Shown here in pieces: positions 52,643 to 61,557 of a DNA stretch of 64,000 nt. Source of the DNA: Thalassocella blandensis (GTDB lineage Bacteria > Pseudomonadota > Gammaproteobacteria > Pseudomonadales > Cellvibrionaceae); NCBI GenBank assembly GCA_902141825.1, contig CABFPG010000007.1, forward strand, positions 62,001-126,000. Reading direction: 5' to 3'. Each line of letters begins with the position of its first letter. Position 1 is the first letter of the stretch. A model generated the notes under the pieces. That model was not told the origin of the DNA and did no database searches. It saw only the letters and a list, made by a program, of their open reading frames with translations. Position numbers and translations under genes: made by a program.

Positions 52643-53683
52643 TTAATGGACCGCATTTTTCAACAAGTACATGCTGAACATATCGCCTTGTGCCATCCAG
52701 GCCTGATCAATCTGCCAACCGGTTTTCGCAGCCAGTGTTTGAAAGTCTTGCGGTGAATATTTATAGGAGCTTTCTGTGTGAATACTTTCGCCTTCGTCAA
52801 AATGGATGATTGTCTCATCCAGTACAATATTATGCGCTTTCCGACTGACCAAGTGCATTTCAATACGACCTTCGCTGGTGTTGTAAAAGGCATAGTGTTC
52901 AAAGTCCGCGACGTCCAGACGAGAATCAAAGTGGCGATTAATTCTATGTAAAATATTAAGATTAAATTTCGCGGTGATCCCCATTTGATCATTGTAGGCG
53001 CGATGCAAGGTTCTTGGTGATTTTTTAGTATCCACGCCGATCAATAAATAACTATCCGGCCCCAGTATATTTCGGACATTCTGTAAAAACCCAGCGGCTT
53101 CGTCCGGGGTGAAATTACCAATGGTGGAACCCGGAAAAAATCCCAGCGGCTGTAATCCGTGAAAGCCATCAAGCGCTAAGGGTTGGGTAAAATCGGCAAC
53201 CGTCGGGGCAACTTCCAGCGATTGGTATTCCTGCTGTAATTGTTCGCAGGCGCTAACCAGGTGCTCGCCAGAAATATCGATGGGCATAAACCGGTGAATG
53301 CCGTCAATTTCGTTCAACAAAGGTTTTACTTTTAGCAGCGAACCTGCGCCAAACTCAACCAGAGCAAATTGCCCTTGCAGATTTTTCGCCAGAGTGCTTG
53401 CCACCTCCGGTAACAATGTGAGTTCCGTTTTATACGGATAATATTCATCAAGCGCGCAAATTTGATCAAAATAGTGTGAGCCACTTTCATCATAAAAATA
53501 TTTTGGGCTTAAATGTTTCTGTGAGGCATTCAAGCCTGCCAGCACATCGTAATAAAACTGATTTCTTTCAATAACGGGAGTTTTTTCCTGAACATTTGTT
53601 TTGGGAATCGAATGTTGCTGTACTGCATGCGTATCAATCGGACTTGTAGTAGCGCCTTGAATCGGCAGAGCTATGTTCGACAT
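52643..53683 (-). CDS. egtD: L-histidine N-alpha-methyltransferase (ergothioneine synthesis)
   Basis: 346 residues. It converts histidine to hercynine with three SAM. Hallmarks: LSPKYFYDESGSHYFDQICALDEYYPYKTE (blocks LSPKYFYDESGS and DQICALDEYYP), SAM site LVEFGAGSLLKVKPLL at about 108-123, LGFFPGSTIGNFTP, and LIGVDTKKSP. About 40 extra polar residues precede the usual start, but the GGAGAGGA ribosome site confirms ATG 53683. Seventy bases after egtB on the same strand. Confidence 0.95.
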   Translation of the reverse strand: MSNIALPIQGATTSPIDTHAVQQHSIPKTNVQEKTPVIERNQFYYDVLAGLNASQKHLSPKYFYDESGSHYFDQICALDEYYPYKTELTLLPEVASTLAKNLQGQFALVEFGAGSLLKVKPLLNEIDGIHRFMPIDISGEHLVSACEQLQQEYQSLEVAPTVADFTQPLALDGFHGLQPLGFFPGSTIGNFTPDEAAGFLQNVRNILGPDSYLLIGVDTKKSPRTLHRAYNDQMGITAKFNLNILHRINRHFDSRLDVADFEHYAFYNTSEGRIEMHLVSRKAHNIVLDETIIHFDEGESIHTESSYKYSPQDFQTLAAKTGWQIDQAWMAQGDMFSMYLLKNAVH

Positions 53684-53753
53684 GTTCAGTTCCTCTCCAG
53701 GTAAAATGTTTGTCTATCGTGTTGTATTTATTGTGCTAGCCTGATTCAGGCGT

Positions 53754-55124
53754 TTATCTATCTTCCGCCAGACGCACTCCGGTAAATTGCCAACGTTGAT
53801 GCGGATAAAAGAAATTACGATAACTTGCTCGCAACTGCTGTTTTGGACTGACACAGGAGCCGCCTTTTAATACAAACTGGTTGGCCATGAATTTTCCATT
53901 GTATTCACCCAGCGCACCCTGCTTCGACTCAAAACCGGGATAAGGTGAAAACGCACTTTGTGTCCACTCCCAGACATCGCCATACAGTTGATCAATGGAG
54001 GATGGAGTGGCAAGCGATTCCACCTCGGGGGATTCGTGCTGAGCAGTGTCGACCGCTCTTGGCATCCAGGCGTAAGACTCCAATAAGTTACCCTGAACGG
54101 GGCAGGACTGGGCTGCTAGTTCCCACTCGTGTTCGCGCGGCAATCGCTTACCGGCCCATCGGGCAAAAGCATCGGCTTCATAAAAACTCACGTGCGACAC
54201 CGGCGCGTGCATATCCACTTCGTGGTAACCATCCAGCGCAAATCGCCACCAGCGCTGGTTCTCTTGATGCCAATATAAAGGGGCTTGCCATTGTTCTTTT
54301 TGTTTAACAGCCCAACCATCCGACAGCCACAACAGCGGATTGTCGTAACCCCCATCTTCTATAAACTCCAGCCATTGCGCATTGGTGGTTAACTGGGCGG
54401 CTATGGCAAACGGGGCAATATACGTTGGGTGACGAGGTTGTTCACAATCGTACGAGAAGTCCTGCCAAACCTGCGATGAAGTTTCTGAAGCTCGCGGGCT
54501 ATGCCCCATGTCGTACAGGCCACCGTCAAATTCCACCAGTGGGATTTTGGACGCGGATTGACGAACAAAGGACGATGATGGAACTTGTGATCGTTGACGA
54601 GGAATGAGCGCCGGACAGAGTGGATTATGGGAAAGCAAATGCAAGATATCTGTGAGAAATAATTCCTGATGTTGCATCTCATGATGAAGCCCGATAACAA
54701 TTAACGGTAAAGCATTGTCTTCTGCTTGAGCGATGAGTTGTCGCATGGCTGCATCCACATATTCGCGGTAAAGCAATACATCCTGCAATGACGGTCGGGT
54801 CAAAAGTCCCCGCTGTGGGCGCGCATGACGCGAACCAACATTTTCATAATATGAATTAAATAGATAATTGTATTTCGCGTGGAATTCACGATATCCATCT
54901 AGATGTTTCAATAAGATAAAGGTTTCAAAAAACCAGGTGGTGTGTGCCAGATGCCATTTGCCAGGGCTTGCATCTGGCATGGATTGCGCACTGAGATCTT
55001 CTGCGGAAAGCCCTTCTGCAAGCTCCTGGGTTTGGCGGCGAATCACATCGTAATGTTGCAGTAATTCTGCACGATTGTGTGAAAGTTTGGGCTGATGTAT
55101 GCGGTTAGAATGTTGGGTTAACAC
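53754..55124 (-). CDS. egtB: Ergothioneine sulfoxide synthase EgtB
   Basis: 456 residues. An N-terminal DinB-like domain (about 20-170) carries the non-haem iron ligands: His61 in the KWHLAHTTWF block and the HxxxHxE motif His148/His152/Glu154 (HHEMQHQE). The C-terminal FGE-sulfatase/C-type lectin domain (about 195-455) shows VSHVSFYEADAFARW, RLPREHEWELAA and GGSCVSPKQQLRASYRNF. It joins hercynine to a thiol donor (gamma-glutamylcysteine or cysteine, not decidable here) with O2. egtC and egtA are not in the window. First gene of the operon. Confidence 0.95.
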   Translation of the reverse strand: MLTQHSNRIHQPKLSHNRAELLQHYDVIRRQTQELAEGLSAEDLSAQSMPDASPGKWHLAHTTWFFETFILLKHLDGYREFHAKYNYLFNSYYENVGSRHARPQRGLLTRPSLQDVLLYREYVDAAMRQLIAQAEDNALPLIVIGLHHEMQHQELFLTDILHLLSHNPLCPALIPRQRSQVPSSSFVRQSASKIPLVEFDGGLYDMGHSPRASETSSQVWQDFSYDCEQPRHPTYIAPFAIAAQLTTNAQWLEFIEDGGYDNPLLWLSDGWAVKQKEQWQAPLYWHQENQRWWRFALDGYHEVDMHAPVSHVSFYEADAFARWAGKRLPREHEWELAAQSCPVQGNLLESYAWMPRAVDTAQHESPEVESLATPSSIDQLYGDVWEWTQSAFSPYPGFESKQGALGEYNGKFMANQFVLKGGSCVSPKQQLRASYRNFFYPHQRWQFTGVRLAEDR

Positions 55125-55858
55125 GTTTTACCTGCTAAGAATTTATCTCAAATTGCCTGACTAAAGAACGCAATTTCGATGTTACTTGTGACTGGTTTGG
55201 GCTGTTTCGTACCCGCGTTTTTGCTTTTCGTCTTTCGCACATTCGCTTTTCACAAGCTCTTTTTCTCTTGTAACTCATTGCCACTCTTTTTTAAGCAAAT
55301 TGTTAAGCGATATTTTTTATGCTTGCAAACTTGAACGACCAAGCGAAATTAATGCCAAACGGACTTTTTATTTTTTCACCACTTTGCAGCATCAACTTAT
55401 GTATGTTGTCACCTTTGTATGCTGACATTTCATTACCTTGAAAACGCTGGTATTTATACATTCTGCGACTTGTGTATGCAGTTACGACCCTACTTAAATT
55501 TGCCTTAGCTTGCTTATTTCCGCGCTAACCTTGACGTGTTTTGTGCTAGGACTCAAGAACGCATGAAGTGTGTAATTTCCAAATTCTTTGAATACTTTGC
55601 ACGTATCTTGAGTGAAATTCAAAGTCCAGCGCGCCAAATTTAGTTACTCTGCTGACATTCACGCCTGCCAACATAGCAACAGGAAAACCGAGGTTTTGGC
55701 GTTCTGTTTAGCATTACTACAACATACGTGTAATCACTACAAATGAGTCCCCTGTAATATGGCGCTTAAACATGTACGTTGGATGACAGGTTTCGGATTT
55801 CCAACTCTAAAAACTGTATCGACGATTCTTATCCAGACTAAGAATTAGCAAATCCATT

Positions 55859-55906
55859 GACCACTCAATTAAAAGACCATTCAATTAAAAGACCATTCAA
55901 ACAAAA
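55859..55906. repeat. Three 16-bp imperfect tandem repeats plus partial fourth
   Basis: GACCACTCAATTAAAA, GACCATTCAATTAAAA and GACCATTCAAACAAAA follow each other without gaps, then GACCAATGAGAAAA. Substitutions increase along the array. No dyad symmetry. Confidence 0.88.
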
Positions 55907-56102
55907 GACCAATGAGAAAATACGAAATTAAATGTGAGCACAAACCCGGATGCAATGACTAAAAAGAGAGGCGTAGAGAATGTAAAGTAAAGTGAGGAAA
56001 GGAAAGATAAGGTAAGGTAAGGTAAAAAAGAAAAAGAGAATCAAAAAAAATAATATGCGCGGTCTTAATAAAAAGCCAGGCAGGAAAACAAGCCAGGGAA
56101 TC

Positions 56103-56125
56103 GCCGGGCAGCTGCAATGCCCGGC
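56103..56125 (-). terminator. GC-rich hairpin downstream of leuA
   Basis: GCCGGGCA (56103-56110) pairs perfectly with TGCCCGGC (56118-56125). It lies 44 bases beyond the leuA stop; the nearest minus-strand T-tract (CTTTTTATT) is about 30 bases further, so this is a weak or Rho-assisted terminator. Confidence 0.5.
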
Positions 56126-56168
56126 CAGCTTCATTCAGATCAGCGTACTAAACACAAAACTGTCGCCG

Positions 56169-57821
56169 TTAGGCACTGCGGTTAATGGCATTTATCAAAG
56201 CCTTGAGTGCTGCGACAGTGATGTTGCAATCCTGCCCAACACCAAACACCGCTTTGTGGTCCGCGATTTTGACTTCCAGATAACACACCGCTGCAGCTTC
56301 CGACCCGGCTCCCACGGCGTGTTCATTATAGTCGACAACTTCAATCGCGTGTTCACAGAATTGACTCAATCCTTTTGCAGCGGCATCCACTGGCCCATTG
56401 CCACACCCTTCAATCTCGACAGCCTGGCCACCATGCTGCAAATTCAACGCAATGGTGGTTTGGTGGTCCTGCTCATGAATATTGCTTCGGCTATACACAA
56501 ACGGATGGTTTACTGCCAAATATGCTTCACTGAACAACTGCACGATCTGTTCTGAACTAATCTCTTTGCCGGTTTGATCACTTACCTCTTGCACCAGCGC
56601 ACTGAACTCAATCTGCAACCGTCGAGGTAATTCAAGACCAATCGCCTGTTGCAGTAAGAAGCTCACACCGCCTTTTCCCGACTGAGAATTCACGCGTACA
56701 ACTGCATCGTAGCTTCGATTAAAATCCGCGGGATCTACCGGTAAATAAGGCACTTCCCACATGGCATTGCGATCCTGGCATGCCAGGCCTTTTTTGATGG
56801 CATCCTGATGAGAACCTGAAAATGCAGTAAATACCAGTTCTCCGGCATAAGGATGACGCGGATGCACCGGCAATTGCGTGCAACTTTCCACGAGCTGACG
56901 AATCTGGTCCAGACGCGAAAAATCTAATTGCGGGTGTATACCCTGAGAATATAAGTTCAACGCCAGTGTCACCAGATCAACATTCCCTGTACGCTCACCA
57001 TTACCAAACAGACAACCCTCCACCCGATCAGCGCCCGCCATTAAAGCTAACTCAGCCGCTGCAACGGCCGTACCTCGATCGTTATGAGGATGCACACTGA
57101 TGATGATGGCTTCACGTTGCTGCAGATTCTTATGCATCCACTCGATTTGGTCTGCGAAGGTATTGGGTGTAGCCATCTCAACAGTGGCGGGAAGATTCAG
57201 GATTATTTTATTGTCGATGCTTGGTTCCCACAGATCCACTACCGCATCACACACCTCTTTGGCAAAAGGCAACTCGGTACTGGAAAACATTTCCGGGGAA
57301 TACTGATACACCCAATCCACTTCCGGTGCCTGGGCGATTAATTCTTTCACCCAGCGCGTCCCCTGTAATGCAATGTCTTTTACGCCAGCTTTATCCGTCT
57401 GGTAAACAATACGGCGAAATGACGGCGCCAGAGGATTATAGAGATGCAAAATTACCTGCTTTGCGCCGCGCACACTTTCTACGGTGCGTTCGATTAATTC
57501 ATAACGTGCTTGTACAAGCACTTCGATGGTGACATCGTCGGGGATATGGCCGCCTTCGATCAGCAGGCGAGTAAAATCAAAGTCGGTTTGCGACGCAGAG
57601 GGAAAGCCGATTTCAATCTGTTTAAATCCGATTTCTACCAAGGCTTTGAACATGCGCAGTTTTGTTTCGACTGACATAGGGTCAATCAACGCCTGATTGC
57701 CATCACGTAAATCCGTACTCATCCACACCGGTGGCGAGGTAATCTGATTATTGGGCCACTCCCGATTTGGAAGATCGACACCCGGAAATGCGCGGTACTT
57801 GGTCGAAGGATTGGCAAGCAT
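56169..57821 (-). CDS. leuA: 2-isopropylmalate synthase, long (type 2) form
   Basis: 550 residues. First step of leucine synthesis: acetyl-CoA plus 2-oxoisovalerate. DRE-TIM barrel with [16 protein letters not shown] near 35-50, HxH metal site in [26 protein letters not shown], and a C-terminal regulatory (LeuA dimer) domain from about 430 ([21 protein letters not shown]) for leucine feedback. Family subtype by the [17 protein letters not shown] start. No leuB/C/D nearby. Divergent from an Lrp-family regulator, which may control it. Confidence 0.96.
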   Translation of the reverse strand: MLANPSTKYRAFPGVDLPNREWPNNQITSPPVWMSTDLRDGNQALIDPMSVETKLRMFKALVEIGFKQIEIGFPSASQTDFDFTRLLIEGGHIPDDVTIEVLVQARYELIERTVESVRGAKQVILHLYNPLAPSFRRIVYQTDKAGVKDIALQGTRWVKELIAQAPEVDWVYQYSPEMFSSTELPFAKEVCDAVVDLWEPSIDNKIILNLPATVEMATPNTFADQIEWMHKNLQQREAIIISVHPHNDRGTAVAAAELALMAGADRVEGCLFGNGERTGNVDLVTLALNLYSQGIHPQLDFSRLDQIRQLVESCTQLPVHPRHPYAGELVFTAFSGSHQDAIKKGLACQDRNAMWEVPYLPVDPADFNRSYDAVVRVNSQSGKGGVSFLLQQAIGLELPRRLQIEFSALVQEVSDQTGKEISSEQIVQLFSEAYLAVNHPFVYSRSNIHEQDHQTTIALNLQHGGQAVEIEGCGNGPVDAAAKGLSQFCEHAIEVVDYNEHAVGAGSEAAAVCYLEVKIADHKAVFGVGQDCNITVAALKALINAINRSA

Positions 57822-58294
57822 GATATTTCCCTGGAACGTTAAAAGTCATTGTGGATAGCAGCTGGAATTAGATATGGCACGCGGTGTGTCTGCACTTAAC
57901 TTTACTCACTGGTTGGCGAGCCTGAACAATCATCTTGTGCACTTGTCGTGCCCCGCCGGATAAGCGGTTTGTCTGATTGACCAAGTGTTGGCGATTGGCC
58001 TAACACCGTAATGCGTAGCGATAGTATACGTAAGAAAGCCGGGCAGAAGATTGCCAAAATGCTTCCTAAAAAGAAAATAGAGCAATATAATTGCTACAAA
58101 TCCTACAATAATGGAATTAAATTGCTACCAAGTTACTTTCCCATAAAATAGGGGAATAAATTGGGGTATTAAACCAAACCGATAAAAAGCCGAACCATTA
58201 AAAATAAAACCACCAGATATAGATTCACCAAGAAGAAAGCCACGAATAAAAAGAACCACGAGCACACGAGCACACAAATAAGAGAACCGCCAAC
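57822..58294. other. Divergent intergenic region leuA / Lrp-family gene, 473 bp
   Basis: The right half is A-rich with imperfect repeats (AATAAAACCACCAGA, AAGAAAGCCACGAATAAAAA, AAGAACCACGAGCACACGAGCACAC). I found no leader peptide with Leu codons or attenuator in the leuA leader. Confidence 0.45.
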
Positions 58295-58777
58295 ATGGAA
58301 CTGGATAAATACGATTATCAGATATTGAATATCCTGCAACGAGAAGGACGTATATCAAACCAGGAGTTAGCAGACCGAATTAGTCTTTCACCTTCGCCGT
58401 GTTTGCGCCGAGTACGCCAATTGGAAGAAATGGGGCTGGTGGAAGGTTATGTAGCGCTGGTAAATGCGCGTAAGTTAGGGCTCACGCTCATGGCCATGGT
58501 ATCCGTAGGGATGGACCGGCACACCCCGGATCGCTTTTCCCAGTTCGAGCAGACCATGCAACAATATCCCGAAGTCCTGGAGTGCCATCTGGTAACCGGG
58601 CAATCCGCCGATTACCTGTTAAAGATCATCGTCAAAGATATGGATGCCTATCAGCAATTCTTATTACAAAAATTAACCCGTATCGAAGGGGTAAGCGGAG
58701 TGCAATCGTCCTTTGTCCTGAAGTCTTCCATTGACCGTACAGCACTGCCTTTACCGTCTCAGACAAAACCCGTCTAA
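58295..58777 (+). CDS. Lrp/AsnC-family transcriptional regulator
   Basis: 160 residues, normal length. N-terminal winged HTH (about 4-60: DYQILNILQREGRISNQELA, ADRISLSPSPCLRRVRQLEE) and C-terminal RAM ligand domain (about 70-150: VLECHLVTGQSADYLLKIIV, GVSGVQSSFVLKSSI). The SPSPCLRRVRQLE helix is typical of Lrp. Being divergent from leuA it may respond to leucine or another amino acid; this is inferred. Confidence 0.92.
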   Translation: MELDKYDYQILNILQREGRISNQELADRISLSPSPCLRRVRQLEEMGLVEGYVALVNARKLGLTLMAMVSVGMDRHTPDRFSQFEQTMQQYPEVLECHLVTGQSADYLLKIIVKDMDAYQQFLLQKLTRIEGVSGVQSSFVLKSSIDRTALPLPSQTKPV

Positions 58778-59752
58778 CGCGTTAAAAATTCCACGTTCAA
58801 CGACGATCAATGATTTTCCCTACAATTTCTAAGCCCAATGACGTACAACAAGCTGTCAACTTGTACCTGCGTTTAGCAAATAATGATGATTGGGATCGTA
58901 TTGGCAAGAAAAAGTAAAAGCCCTCAGCTCTAAATCGGCTAAAACAAGCAAGCAAGATGAACTACACGGGCGAGGGGTCAATGGCTTGAGGAGCGAGCGG
59001 AATAACACTCACTCAATTATTGATAAAAAGTCACTAGAAACGAGCCGGAGATTCCCGCTTCTAGTGGCTTTTGTAAGTCTTATGTAAATCTTTCGTAAGT
59101 TTTGATTTCTCTGAGTCAGAAAAACCTTACCCCTGAATAGTACATAAAGCAGACAATCGCTTGCGAGAACCAGGGCACATTATTTACAAATGTGCTTCTC
59201 GGCAATCTCCTGACCATGTCGCTATATTGGCCGCTATCTAAGATGTTAAATCTTGGACCTTAAATCTAAGCCCTTAAACCAAAGCCCTTAAATATAAGAT
59301 CTTAGATTTTAAGACTTGGTCTTTAGAAGCTCCTTTTGCAAACCATAAACAGAACTCGAGCGTGCATACGTGCATTTTTCCCACTTGGCTTTTAAATAGT
59401 TGCTTTTAAACTGTTACGTTTAATTAGTAGTTCTTAAATAGTCACGCGATCACCGCCCAATTCGTAGATAGCTTGAAATTCAATTAATTCGCTACAGGAA
59501 TCGCTCGATCAGATACAAAAACCCCGATGTTATGTTATAACATCGGGGTTTTTGGGGGATACAGCCCCTAATCTGCGTCCGTTTTGCTTGTCTTTAGCCG
59601 AATGCTTTATTCTCCGATCCCTTTATCACCGGGTTTTATCACAGGGCTTTATTAACTGAGCCTTCATAGGTTGAGCTTTTTTAATGGGAGCCTTTTCACT
59701 GCCAGCAGCCCCTTTCTTTTGGTCAGGTCATAGACCCTGTAATTCCTACCGA
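58778..59752. other. Intergenic, 975 bp
   Basis: No credible gene. Contains an 8-bp-stem hairpin CACTAGAA/TTCTAGTG (about 59033-59065) followed by CTTTTG, degenerate repeats of CTTAAATCTAAGCC type (59255-59330) and CTTTTAAATAGTTG type (59388-59440), and the 17-bp-stem bidirectional terminator at 59517. A transcript ending at one of these hairpins is possible but unproved. Confidence 0.55.
59517..59553. terminator. Bidirectional terminator with 17-bp perfect stem
   Basis: AAAAACCCCGATGTTAT pairs perfectly with ATAACATCGGGGTTTTT around a 3-base loop. T-runs are present in both directions. It lies 200 bases beyond the minus-strand chitin-binding gene, and no plus-strand gene ends nearby. Confidence 0.9.
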
Positions 59753-61258
59753 CTAGAGGTCGCAAAGAAATTCCCAAGCGTCGTTGCTACCAGGAATGGA
59801 CTGCGTCCACCATCGCGCTTGATAGAGAGCGTTTTCATACACCATCCGATCACCATTAATTGCATGACTGGGTAAACCTTGCCAATCCAAGCGCGGCCAG
59901 TCGGGATATGCAGGAACACTGTCAACATCAATAGCCTGCGACGCACAGGAATGACCATCGCTGGCCAGTCCAATGTTGATCTCCTGATAACGCCAATGAC
60001 CATCCCCATCTTGAGCGACTACGGTGAAAAACATCGCATGACCCGGCATATCCAGTTCATAGCTTAAGTCGAGCCCCCACTGTTGCTCCCCTTGCATACG
60101 CGCCTGGGTACTGGATGCTGGCACAACAGTGTCGGCCTGTGTAAGTTGAGCCAGCGTCAACTGGTCATGGTCCAGCGCCGTTACCACAATTCTGACGGTT
60201 TCCCCTTCCCCTGCCTGCGCCGGCGCTTCAACACGAATCAACGGGAGACCATCCTGAGGAAGAACTTCCGTCACGGCAGTCACTTCACGCTCATCATCGG
60301 ATGCGACAAAGGTCATGGGGCCAAGCGCTATGGCTTGCCAGCTATAAGATAATTGATAGTCAAAGCCGATTGCAGCCCCGCCACTGGAAGTGCTATTGCC
60401 AATGTGAACATTTGAGAGACTGCCCGAAGGAAGGGTGACATCTGGCCTCGCTGGCATACTGACAGGATTCCACGCACGTACAGCAGTTGAACCGTACTCT
60501 CCAAGATAAACCGCGTGGGTGCTACTGATGGTTAGAGGAGATGTCGTCTCGCCTACTACGTCGAAGTCGTAAAACCACTCGCTGGTAGCGCCTGCACTAT
60601 CCGTAACGGTAATTCTAAGACCATAGGTGGTATTCGTTCGAATACCCGTCCGCAGCTCAGCATAAATGGTTTCTTCAGCCTGCGCCGCTATATCGCCTCG
60701 CTTAATAAATTGTTCATTGCGATATTCTGTTCCCAGCTTTTCAAATGTGGATAACGACCAACTCGCCAGATTGCTCTCCGAATCAACAACGGAAATTGCA
60801 ACTTGGTAGCGGTGATCAACCGCAAGTACCGCCTCTGCAGGATATTCAATACTGCTGCCGTCTACTGGGTCGGTAATCGAAATACCCTGAAGCTGTGGCG
60901 CTGTATTGTGAAAATCTGCGCAAGGTCCCAAAGATTCCCAGGCCTGCTCCCAGTAATATCCCACCCCTGGCTCGAAAGCCCAGAGAGCTGGCGAACTGCA
61001 CCAGCCGCCAATGCCACAACGATAAGCACTGCCAAGATGCTGATACACATCGCCCGAATTGATGGTGATGCTGGCATCTACTGGATAAGGCGGAGTATCA
61101 TGGCAGTCCCAGGCGGCATATGTTGTTAAAGGCGTGATGAAAAGCATCAGGCCAAGCGAAAGGTTGCGCAGCATTCGAGACGAAAACATTGAAGCAAGGT
61201 GTGTATTACTCTTTGGTTTGTCAAAAAAAGGGCTGTCGAAAAAATGGAATATTTTCAT
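59753..61258 (-). CDS. Secreted protein with chitin-binding-like modules at both ends
   Basis: 501 residues. A hydrophobic signal segment (about 30-48, LRNLSLGLMLFITPLTTYAA) follows an unusually long polar start; Met24 or Met29 may be the true start, though none has a good ribosome site. N-terminal Trp/Cys-rich module about 49-115 (WDCHDTPPYP, GDVYQHLGSAYRCGIGG) and C-terminal CBM5/12-like module about 440-501 (NGDRMVYENALYQARWWTQ). Between them lie two or three immunoglobulin-like domains (SITDPVDGSSIEYPAEA; ITVTDSAGATSEWFYDF). No catalytic motif is recognised, so it may be a chitin-binding or bridging protein. The secreted protease gene lies upstream on the same strand. Confidence 0.75.
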   Translation of the reverse strand: MKIFHFFDSPFFDKPKSNTHLASMFSSRMLRNLSLGLMLFITPLTTYAAWDCHDTPPYPVDASITINSGDVYQHLGSAYRCGIGGWCSSPALWAFEPGVGYYWEQAWESLGPCADFHNTAPQLQGISITDPVDGSSIEYPAEAVLAVDHRYQVAISVVDSESNLASWSLSTFEKLGTEYRNEQFIKRGDIAAQAEETIYAELRTGIRTNTTYGLRITVTDSAGATSEWFYDFDVVGETTSPLTISSTHAVYLGEYGSTAVRAWNPVSMPARPDVTLPSGSLSNVHIGNSTSSGGAAIGFDYQLSYSWQAIALGPMTFVASDDEREVTAVTEVLPQDGLPLIRVEAPAQAGEGETVRIVVTALDHDQLTLAQLTQADTVVPASSTQARMQGEQQWGLDLSYELDMPGHAMFFTVVAQDGDGHWRYQEINIGLASDGHSCASQAIDVDSVPAYPDWPRLDWQGLPSHAINGDRMVYENALYQARWWTQSIPGSNDAWEFLCDL

Positions 61259-61459
61259 GGGTGGGGTCCAATCGTCTGTGGTTAGATGTACACCGGTAAA
61301 ATGGTGACGACTGGAAAAAATAAATCATCAGTAGTTCGCGCGACACTGCAGTTATTTTTTTGCGACTTTCGTGTTTTTCAACATTCTACTTTCAGATTCT
61401 TTTGCTGAGCTTTTTCGTCAAAGCAATTTATTTATGCTATTCAGGAAAGGTTTGGAAAT

Positions 61460-61506
61460 AGCGGCAGACGTTTGGCCGTGGCGCACGGTATGGAATGTCT
61501 GCCGCT
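61460..61506. other. Long two-part hairpin between protease and chitin-binding genes
   Basis: AGCGGCAGAC (61460-61469) pairs perfectly with GTCTGCCGCT (61497-61506), and an inner stem CCGTG/CACGG closes on a GCG loop. No strong T-run follows. It lies 52 bases beyond the protease stop. Confidence 0.8.
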
Positions 61507-61557
61507 TTAGATCAGATTAGCTTGTCAGGCAATTAACTCAATAAGCGCCCAGCTCCC

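Larger units (their letters stand above)
55125..56168. other. Intergenic, 1044 bp
   Basis: No credible gene on either strand. Features: 16-bp tandem repeats at 55859-55906, a purine-only (AAGGT)n-like stretch near 56008-56025, and a hairpin at 56103-56125. The left part is the egtB promoter region; the right part is downstream of leuA. Confidence 0.6.

Noticed and set aside
55125-56168. Possible tRNA or small gene in the 1-kb spacer
   Set aside because: No cloverleaf-like pairing with T-arm consensus and no open frame with a ribosome site was found by eye.
57822-58294. Possible leucine leader peptide/attenuator before leuA
   Set aside because: No short frame with a run of Leu codons and no terminator/antiterminator pair.
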